Origin: Allacma fusca
Taxonomy: Eukaryota > Arthropoda > Collembola > Symphypleona > Sminthuridae
NCBI GenBank assembly: GCA_947179485.1
Contig: OX359246.1
Span: 73,683,508 to 73,747,507, forward strand
Length of the DNA: 64,000 nt
Direction: 5' to 3'
Positions 1 to 8,268 of this stretch are shown here, piece after piece. The translations under genes were made by a program, and so were the position numbers. How positions within the stretch are numbered: position 1 is the first letter of the stretch; each line of letters opens with the position of its first letter. The notes beneath the pieces were generated by a model. That model saw nothing but the letters and a program-made list of their open reading frames with translations. It ran no database searches and was not told where the DNA came from.

Positions 1-425
1 CCCGCACTGCTACTAAGGACGGAAAGAAAGTCACCGTATACTCTGGAGTGGATGACTTTTTACTCGCCGTGCGATCCCTGGAGAAGACCGCAGGAAATCC
101 GGCGTTGGGCAACGGAATCAACCGGGATAATTTTACCGCAGGTAAGTATAGAATAAATTATATTATAACAATTTAAGTTAACTAAAAGTTAGTGAGACAG
201 AATACTAAGCATATAATTTATTGTATACTTGCAGGTAACGTACTAACGGCAGTGGAGCTGCTTCCCAACAGCGGAAACGCCCTCAGTGTCAACCGCCGTG
301 GACAGATCAAGGTCCAGCTCAAGTTCCGCGAGCCCTTGGATGAGCCCGTGAACGTGGTCATTTACACCCAGTATCAGTCCATAATTGAAATTGATGCCAA
401 CAAACACATAATATTTGATCATTAG
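1..425 (+). CDS. Polinton/adintovirus-like major capsid (hexon) protein, C-terminal part
   Basis: Partial gene, open to the window edge. Coding runs 3-141 and 235-425, joined across a 93-nt GT-AG intron (GTAAGTATAG donor, TTGCAG acceptor) in phase 1. The C-terminus has the pattern I associate with double jelly-roll capsid proteins of Polintons and adintoviruses (the F54H12.2-like group): a basic segment RRGQIKVQLKF, then PVNVVIYTQYQSIIEID and a hydrophobic end. In that family the protein forms the capsid shell. The adenain-type protease starts 2 nt after the TAG, which supports a virus-like cluster. The family call rests on remembered patterns, not a search. The intron is the odd part: it implies expression in the nucleus of a splicing host. 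Confidence 0.6.
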
Positions 426-426
426 T

Positions 427-999
427 ATGAACACTCACTCATTGATCATGGGTCTGCGATTGCTTCTGTGCAATCGGAAATCCCAAACCCAATTTTTTGT
501 AGTGGCTGCTGACCGCGTGCATGATCAGGAAATTAAGAGCTATCCCTGCATATTTATTGTCAACACGGATCTTGCTCCGGACAGAGGCACTCACTGGATC
601 GCCTTCTTTGTTTTATCACCAAGTGCCTACGAATACTTTGATTCGTTTGGCAAGCCAAGGGCTTATTACAAGAATGTGCAGCGACCTCCCGGGAAGCTCA
701 TAAAGGAAAACTGTCTGGCTCTTCAGAGCCCGTTATCGGATGTGTGTGGTCACTTCTCTTTGTACTTTTCATACCTACGTTCCTTGGGAGTCCCGTATGA
801 AAAGATACTGCGATTGTTTACTACTTCTAATTTAACGAATAATGAGCAGTTTGTACGTAAATTTGTTCGGAGTATTCCGAAACTTAATGAAAAGGGCATT
901 TATGATATTAATGAAAAAATCCAAACATGTTGTTGCTTTGCACTTGGTAAGACAGCAGTGGAAAAGAAATGTAAAAAATGTGGTGAGACAGCAGTTTAA
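427..999 (+). CDS. adenain-like cysteine protease of a Polinton/adintovirus-like element
   Basis: 190-residue protein from the ATG at 427; about the size of adenovirus protease. The catalytic set of peptidase family C5 is in order and well spaced: His56 in GTHWIAFF, Asp72 in YFDSFG, and Gln100/Cys107 in ALQSPLSDVCGHF. In Polintons and adenoviruses this enzyme matures capsid proteins during particle assembly. A Cys-rich tail (CCCFALG...CKKCG) follows the catalytic core and looks like an extra zinc-binding end. The gene abuts the capsid gene upstream. A poly(A) signal AATAAA lies at 1015-1020, 16 nt after the TAA. The reading frame is intact with no stops or frameshifts. The start could instead be the second Met at 448. 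Confidence 0.8.
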   Translation: MNTHSLIMGLRLLLCNRKSQTQFFVVAADRVHDQEIKSYPCIFIVNTDLAPDRGTHWIAFFVLSPSAYEYFDSFGKPRAYYKNVQRPPGKLIKENCLALQSPLSDVCGHFSLYFSYLRSLGVPYEKILRLFTTSNLTNNEQFVRKFVRSIPKLNEKGIYDINEKIQTCCCFALGKTAVEKKCKKCGETAV

Positions 1000-1193
1000 A
1001 TTAATATAAATATAAATAAACAATTTGTATAATTTAAGTACTGAAGGGTTTTGTGAATTTGATGTAAAGAAATAAATTCGGATTTGTAAATATGTACACG
1101 AAGTTGCAGATTACGGCTTATTCTCGAACAAGCATAAATAATCCCTTTATTTGGAATAAATTATGATCTCGGAAGGACCAGCAGGTCTTGTGC

Positions 1194-3116
1194 ATGCAAG
1201 TATCATTCGCAATGCAGGAGCTAAGGGAGACTTGCTTCCGTGCAGTAAAGTGTACCCTACAAGAGTACAATACCGACAATTCATGGAAGTTAGTTGAGAC
1301 GGAAATTCTGTCCCGCTCGGGCTTATGTCACAACTGCATTCATTTCGACCATTTATTGAACCAAGTAGTCCCAACGGCTCATCAGACCATTGAACTATAT
1401 TCCTTCAAATACTTTTGCAATCATAGACTTTGCCACAAGTGCTTCCAGAGTAGAAGAGGTGTAAAAATTAAAAAGTGCAACTGTATGTTAGTTGTGAGTG
1501 CAAAATCTGTCCTTTTGCCTTTTGAAAGAAGTGTACTACTACCCCGCACAAACTAGTCTAACATGCAGGGGTGTATGGAGAACATTTTTAAGTTGGGATG
1601 TCTCCCAACCTGCACGAAAGAGCCGAAGATTCCTTTTAAAAACCTTACATTACAGCAACGACAAATAATCGCCTCTGTTCAGAGCCATATTAAACTGCCA
1701 ATTAAGGACCAGTTTAGGATTCCTTTATTACTCCTCGGTGCTGGAATTGCAGGCACCGGGAAGAGCGTAGTGTGTCAGCACCTCAAGTATTTGGCTGAGA
1801 AGTATGCCAATTCCAATCCTGATTTCAATTTTGTACTGTTCTCATATACGGGAATAACTGCATATAACATTATGGGCAGGTCTATACATTGTACACGCCG
1901 ACCATTCCATTTCAAAGAGGAAAGTTTTGATAACTTTGTCCGTGATATTGACATAAGTGCTTCATCAGAACAAGAATTTGGCAAGATATGCTTCATTCTA
2001 GTAGATGAATTCTGCCACACTGGACCAAGGTCCTGGTCAACAGTAGACAACATTCTTCGGAAACATGATGCAAGGAACAGTGCCTTGCCATTTGCAGGAA
2101 GAAGTGTGTGCATTCTTGGAGACGTGTGTCTCACCAATCCACACATAGGTGGCAGCACGCTGAGCAATTTGGAGTTTACGGACTTCGCACCTCGCCGATC
2201 AGTCCTTAGTCTATTCCAGCATGTGTTTGTGCTCAAGACTTCATTCCGTCACAAAGACCAGAACCAAGAACAGTCCGAATACAAAAAGTTTCTTAACCGG
2301 GTGAAGAACAATGAGGTGGAGGAAGGGGACTTAATTAATTTGAAAGCAATGATAAAATACGTACTAAGTGATACAGAGCGAGAGAACTTCCGTCTTTCAC
2401 TTCACGTGTACCCTCGCCAGACTGATGCTGAAGTCCACAATTATTTAATGTTAAATGAATTATTCAATGAGGATTCAATTATCACGATACCCAACGGGTT
2501 TGAGACTCTTCAGCTGGCCATCGGCTGTAGGGTAATATTGTTAAAAAACATTATTTTCCCCTGGGGACTTTGTAAAGGGAGTTGTGGCATAGTCACAGAT
2601 ATTATATTTAATAAATATGAGGACAAAGAGCGACCACTGTGTATACTTGTGGATTTTCCACAGTATGAAGGAGCTTATGAATTCGTAACTAACCGGGGCA
2701 CAAAGGGACTCCCGATTTTTAAGTACAGTGAGTACTGTTCTTTTACACGAGAGTGTTTCAAATACGAAGTTTATCCACTCCGTATTTGTTATGCCTTGCC
2801 TGTTAATAATATAATAGGTCTTACAATTAATAAAATTTCATTATTTCTTGGACCTAAGGAACTACATCCTAGATCCGGCTACGTTGCCTTGTCGCGAGTG
2901 GGCAGATTTCAAGATATTATGATTCTTGATAAACTTATTCACCCTAGCAGATTTGTGAATGATAGAGAAAAGTCCCGGTTCCGATGCTATGGACAAAGAC
3001 GTCTACATGCATTGGAGAACAAAAGCTCGCGTTCTAATATAGTATCATTCCTTACCATTCGAACTCTTGGAAGTTTCAAGGGAACCCAAGTTCAAATGGA
3101 AAGTGAATACTTGTAA
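1194..3116 (+). CDS. zinc-finger plus Pif1-like SF1 helicase, spliced, in the virus-like cluster
   Basis: Two exons, 1194-1493 and 1569-3116, about 615 residues. A 75-nt phase-0 intron (GTGAGT donor; CTAAC branch-like site and CATGCAG acceptor) removes an in-frame TAG that would otherwise split the gene. Exon 1 carries a Cys/His cluster (CHNC, CNHRLCHKC, CNC) resembling a RING-type zinc-binding module. Exon 2 has Pif1-family motifs in order: Walker A GIAGTGKS near residue 160, Walker B ILVDEF, motif III ILGDV, LKTSFRHKD, motif V GLTINKIS and motif VI YVALSRVGRF. The family unwinds DNA 5'-3' at the cost of ATP. Motif III lacks the usual GDxxQLPP, a divergence from cellular Pif1. Poly(A) signal at 3134-3139. 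The start codon is uncertain (1194 or 1212). Confidence 0.75.
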
Positions 3117-3440
3117 CATGAACTAAGAATTTAAATAAAACCTTGTATATGTGTAATATGCTGACGCTATCATATTAACTAAAACCAATGCACCCCTAGA
3201 ATCACCCGATACTTTTTCATATTTACAAACTCACCACTGGGTTAAGCACGAACCATGATTAAGCATAACAATTTGAAGATAGGCTAAGATAATAAAAATT
3301 AACGTTTTTCCAACGACGGGACGCGTGAGATTTTACTCTGCTGTCAGACCGTCAGGAATCGTTGTCAAGTTTGGATCAATCACTATTATTTGGAAAAAAT
3401 CTGATATTTTAAATCATTCGAGTTTTTGTGCCATTCAGTT

Positions 3441-4073
3441 ATGAATCCACAGGACGGTAAGGTCCATTTTTTTCCTAGTGCATACACCATAATTTTGTGT
3501 TCATTACGAATGCAGTAGTCCAAATTATTGCTCTTTACTATTTAGTTTGTGGCTACACGGGCAGCTGCCTCGATTGTGTTAAAGGAGGCAACTACTTTGT
3601 GCAAACAGTGAAGGAGATTATTTGCTGTGTTTCAAATATGGGTACACTGGACGATGCGGTCATGTCTGTGTCAAGAAGTGCCGCTGATTGTCCTCAGCAA
3701 CCCATATCTGCTGCAACTTTCTTTTGGGGTAATAATCAATAGTAGATCTTTTGGATTTTGTGGGAAAAGGCAAGACATAAAGTAGGATTTAAAAGTCGTA
3801 AAAGTCAAATGTGCATTGATTGCAGTTGCATTTGCCGTGTTGACTCTGCTGGCGCTTACAATTGGAGCGATAATTTGGGTCTGGGCAAAAAAACGCCAGT
3901 ATGCAGCTACAGTGGAGAGAGCAGGAGAGGGGATTCCTCTTGTCTCTTACACTCAGCAAAGCGTTGACTCCAGCTTTGCTGAAGGTACATATGAAGAACC
4001 TCCACCGCTTGCTGATTGTTTCCAGCCTGCCCACGAAGGTTTGCGGACTTATGTCAACGTCCCATTGTACTGA
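3441..4073 (+). CDS. small single-pass membrane protein, three exons, function unknown
   Basis: Exons 3441-3456, 3516-3728 and 3826-4073 total 477 nt, exactly 159 codons, with both junctions in phase 1 and consensus GT-AG borders. A hydrophobic stretch near the N-terminus may act as a signal peptide. It is followed by a short Cys-bearing outer segment and a strong membrane span (about 21 residues, VAFAVLTLLALTIGAIIW). After a basic stop-transfer AKKR comes a tail of about 55 residues rich in Tyr and Pro (YEEPPPL; C-terminal YVNVPLY). I recognise no family. Position between the helicase and a RING-like gene, in the same orientation, makes it part of the virus-like cluster. The tail could recruit SH3/WW or endocytic factors; that is inference. 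Poly(A) signals at 4139-4148. Confidence 0.55.
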
Positions 4074-4154
4074 ACTCCCTCCGCTGGAGTTAATACCACA
4101 AATGTGAATTAATTATTTCTATAATTCGTTTTTTCAATAATAAATAAATGTATC

Positions 4155-5629
4155 ATGCCAATTTATGACCCTGATTTTTATACTCCCATCATTTTCTGGT
4201 TCATTACTGATTTTCAAACTGGGCAAGGCTGTTCTAGGTTTCGTAAAATGGGTAAAGACAGGATCTGCCTAATTTGTGAAAGGAATACTGATTTTCCTGG
4301 GCCAAACGCTAATAAAATCATTCTTCCATTTCTTACACCATTTTACTACGGGCACCAAGGTGCTACTCCCAATATATTGGACGAGTGCAACGATACTGGG
4401 AAGATATCCTGGAGAAACACGGGCTATGTATCTCACCTAGTTTCCAAAGTCATTACACATAGATTCCATCTACAGTGTTTACTGTTAGCGTTCAGCACAG
4501 ATTTTTGCAAAGAGAATTTTAACCCGAGTTTTAGATTTAAGTGCAGGTCTGCAGGGTGTACATTTAATTTTAGCAGATTCAATGAACTAGATCGTCCCCG
4601 AAGGAAGACCGTCAGTCGCTTTGAGTGGTATGGACTATTGGAATGTAAGTTTAACAACTACATTATTTAATAAAGCTGTAGTAATTATTATACTTTAGAC
4701 TTTGCTTTATTACTTTTTTGGATTTATATTTGCCATTAGTGGCCAATGTTGCAAACCCTATCTTGCAAGGGGAAAAGCAGCTACCTCTGATTGTTAGCAC
4801 TGACAAGCACATCCGGCCAAATTCTATACTTCAGCGTAAGTATTTACCAAATGTAACGTAAATGAGGATTTATTTGTGCTAATGAAATACTACATCCACC
4901 AAACGTTTTGTTTGCAGTTACGCATGATGTACGTATTTCATGATGCTTGTATATGATTTCACCTTGTACGGAAAAATCGAATTTCAGATTGCTGCCCCCA
5001 CTGTGACCACCGAATCACATGCCAAGACTGATGAAGTGCAGGCAGTCAAAGGTGAGGGAAACTGCAATAATAATTCTCATTTGATTATGTGCAAATCCAA
5101 GCAAACTAAAATTACAGATTACTATGGCTTGCATGGTAGTTGCCTTACTGGATCGAATAATTGTGCAGTACAATATTTTTTTGCAGATCCCGAGCCTGCC
5201 CTACGCGAGGATCCCTGCTTTAACAATGCATTTCAAGATGCTTTCCATGTTATTCAGGAAATTGAGGCTTCTGGTCTAACCGACCAAGCCAATGCAAATG
5301 CTGGGGATCCGAATGAACTACCTACAACGGATTTGGAAATACCTGAGGACCTACAATTCACAGAGTTTGAAGGTATCGTAAGTAACGAATTTTTTAATGA
5401 ACTTGAAGATTTTATTCGCCAGGAACCTAACGTTAAGTATAATGCTAGCTGTCTTCAAATGACACCCGAGGCTAATGAAGTGCCTAGTCCAAGCTTTCAG
5501 TCAATTTCATCTGCTAGTGAGGATGAAGAAGACAAGATGCTACGGATGGAGTTTGAGTGGAAAAGATTGGAGAATATGCCACAAAATGAAAACCCCCTCG
5601 TTCTTGGTGTACTCAATAATATTGATTAA
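4155..5629 (+). CDS. spliced RING-like protein with acidic C-terminus, function unknown
   Basis: Five-exon model: 4155-4644, 4740-4835, 4918-4928, 4988-5051 and 5187-5629; 1104 nt, about 367 residues, all phases consistent. The first exon holds a Cys/His array (ICLIC ... ITHRFHLQC ... FKCRSAGC) that resembles a RING or RING-like ligase finger. The C-terminal exon is acidic and Ser-rich (SISSASEDEEDK), like many activation or protein-binding tails. The weak point is the 11-nt third exon; without it the first part ends at a TGA shortly after 4928 and the acidic part would be a separate gene. Poly(A) signal at 5706-5711. No homologue recognised. Its place behind the helicase and protease suggests an accessory viral or transposon gene. 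Confidence 0.45.
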
Positions 5630-5884
5630 TTGCTCCAGGTACTTATCCTGTACTTATTACTTTATTACAACTTTCAAATCAGATTCTCTTATACATTATT
5701 TTAAAAATAAATAATAAAGTCTAATTCATTTAATTCAATTAAACTTAATACTACGGACAAGTTGAATTCTAATTTTCAGTACCAGTTACGATGTTATTGG
5801 TTCTTGCATTATCCATTATAATTGTGATGACTAGTTCGATTATTCCCAAATTTTACAATTTTACTATTTATTTAATGTAATTCA

Positions 5885-5916
<32 letters not shown>

Positions 5917-6931
5917 TGTGTGTTTATGTGTATGCGCGTCTGTAGAGATCGTGTGGGGGAGGCATTCAGGAATTTATATCGTCGGTGAAGAGGCCAATTG
6001 GACATTGGACTTTTTATTTGGGATATTTTTAATTTTTCATTTAACTTTTTATTCGAGAATACGTAAAGTAACAAATGTAAACAAGAATATATACATTTCA
6101 TTACTTTTACAGGGATACTTTGGAAATTTACTTTTTTAAATCGCAAATTACTTGGGAAAATAATATATTTTTTTCTATCCAGTCATCATGAAAAACATTA
6201 ATTATTCCGATACTTGGAAAACAACATAAATCGATTTTGGCATTTGTTCTTGGGAGTTTTACGAGATACTCTGATATTTACGGGTTTATTGTCGCTTGAT
6301 ATGTAACTAATTATGTACGTGATGTATCTATAGAAATTTCATGATCGTAATCAACCAGTTTCCATTTCAATTTCAGTGACTCCGCATGAGGAAAATTGGT
6401 AAAAATATATATATACTCTTGGTAGTAAAATACTAGCACGAGATATATTATATGATGAAATTTCTTGAAAATTGTTATTGTCAAAACAAGCCCAGGTACT
6501 TCCATGCCAGCACCTATGGTATAACCTATGGTGCCAAGTAATTATTTATTCAACTGTAGGTTGCATTTTTAGGAAAATGACAAGACAAGACAAGATGAGC
6601 CTAAAGTAGCTCATGATATTAAAACGTTCCGGGAATATACCTCTTAATGGAAACCTCATTTTGAAGTGTAACGAATCTTAAAAATACTAGACAAACAACA
6701 ATAATCCAACGTTCAACGAGATTAAATTTCTAGAAAAGAAGTCATACAGCAAGCATCTTGGCCTGAAAAATTGTATCCTGCACAGGAAGGATTAATGTTG
6801 GAAAGTGAAGTATAAAGGAAAACCTGTTTTAATTAATTTTTTTAAGTAAAACAACATAATTATTCATAACTTACCTTGATAAAACAAATTTAGACGTATA
6901 AAGGTATGTATCTTTAAAAAAAAATAAAACA
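5630..6931. other. gene-free spacer with a CT/GT microsatellite
   Basis: Downstream edge of the virus-like cluster. No integrase, DNA polymerase B or packaging ATPase is visible here, so those genes, if present, lie left of the window. I found no terminal inverted repeat marking the end of the element. A dinucleotide run at 5885-5923 is listed separately. Confidence 0.5.
5885..5923. repeat. (TC)n(TG)n compound microsatellite
   Basis: About seven TC units pass directly into about twelve TG units, followed by imperfect TG-rich sequence to about 5940. Low-complexity open frames on both strands here are artefacts. Confidence 0.95.
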
Positions 6932-7250
6932 ATGTTAGCAGTTTTAATGGTTTTGCTAGTAGTATTTGCAATGTTTCAAACCCTAATTTTCCTCCATTGG
7001 AAACCTTTTGGGACGAATCGATCCTTAAAATTGCATTGCAAGGATTCCTTGTGCTTTCTCCCAAAAATTGATCCTCTGCCAGTAAGCAGTCCAATCCTGC
7101 CCCAATTTCGTCTCTGTATTCTTCCCTTCCTTGAAATGTTTCCAGAGAACCTTGAGTAAAAATGATAATCTGTTTTTGACAAGGTCAGACAAACCCTTGA
7201 AGCTAAATATAATTTTAAGAAGTGCCGTTTGCTTCGTTAATTTACTTTTC
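6932..7250 (+). pseudogene. decayed 5' fragment of the neighbouring ionotropic-receptor-like gene
   Basis: The first 75 codons align residue by residue with the start of the receptor at 8.2-10.6 kb: KLHCKDS against KLFYKDS, then PILPQFRLCILPFLEMFPENLE-like sequence against the LPQFQSCIFHFLELVPDLLE segment. After this, about 80 nt present in the intact copy are missing (GAGTA joins directly to AAATGAT), which creates stops. Nucleotide similarity then resumes (TTTTTGACAAGGTCAGACAAACCC) and fades after about 7245. This fragment keeps an intact hydrophobic signal-peptide-like start (MLAVLMVLLVVFAMF), which its intact neighbour has lost. It lacks all membrane segments, so it cannot make a receptor. 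It is a dead or dying tandem duplicate. Confidence 0.75.
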
Positions 7251-8190
7251 AGCGGCTAAATTATACATACTGGAAAAGTATTATGACGACAATTTTGGAC
7301 CGATTCCAATACGTTTTCTTATCTTGGGACTGCAAAATGGTTATTGATCTACGGTGACCTTTTGAGGTCAATAACTTGGGGCTGGGAATCAACATCTTCA
7401 AAATTGTTTTTCCCTATGATTTATATTTACAGAGTTGCCATTTTTTATTTTAATTGTTAACTACCACATTAGCTTTGCTTATTTTTCGGTAACGTTATCG
7501 CGAAATATGACCGTTTCCTGTTTTCAGATTTCTTGGGGTCAGTTATCAGATCTACTGTTCAAGACGCAACCTCCAGATGTTTTTACCGAGATCTAACAGG
7601 AGGCTCCAAAGCCTTGGGCCGTATGACTTAAATTTGTAGATTTGAAATTCCCTAAACGCTCATATAACTGTAGCTACATGCTCATTACAATATGAATTTA
7701 CTCGAGTAAACAAATACAAATAACTTTTACTTCTCCAGGAGGTCACTTTCGTTAGTAGCAGTTGAAGAGTTTCCCGCCAGTAATAAATGTTTATTCATAA
7801 TTTCACTAATGACGATTCATTTCTATCACCAACTTGTCAATGGTCAATTCTTACCTTCACGTTTGTTGGCCGTAAGGAGTTTTTAAAGTATTTGCGGCAC
7901 GTACATTTCCGATGAGGTTCCCTTTCCCAACATCACAGAACCAATCAACGGTACATGAACGAAATACTTCAGTAAAGTGAAATATTTACGTATTTTAATA
8001 ATACCACCCTGGAAACAACTCGTATTTATGCGCCCCCATTTAAGTCAGAACGATATCAGGATATGAGCAGAGTAAATGAAATTCAGTTTGAGATATCATA
8101 AAGCAACATTCGACCGACTGGAACACTCACATTGAAGACACAATTTTCACACGAAATAAGATTGAAAGAATAGATTCAAGATTTGGGACA
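7251..8190. other. spacer between receptor fragment and receptor gene
   Basis: AT-rich sequence with no convincing exon or repeat. It presumably contains the promoter of the receptor gene downstream; I see no core motif I would defend. Confidence 0.4.
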
Positions 8191-8259
8191 ATGTTCGCAA
8201 TTTTGATAATTTCCCAAGAAGTCGTTGCAATGTTAGCAATCGTAACATTCTGCCCATGA
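8191..8259 (+). other. former signal-peptide leader of the receptor, ended by TGA
   Basis: ATG at 8191 opens a 22-codon hydrophobic leader (MFAILIISQEVVAML...) in the same frame as the 777-residue receptor ORF, but a TGA at 8257-8259 separates them. In an ungapped alignment with the paralogous fragment at 6932, the TGA falls exactly on a TGG tryptophan codon. The leader and the ORF were therefore one reading frame, and a nonsense change divides them. No splice sites are present that would remove the TGA. Confidence 0.7.
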
Positions 8260-8268
8260 CATTCTTTA

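Noticed and set aside
1147..1374. Open frame on the - strand and an alternative + frame from ATG 1163
   Set aside because: The zinc-binding Cys/His cluster and the in-phase junction to the helicase support the frame starting at 1194; the others lack any motif.
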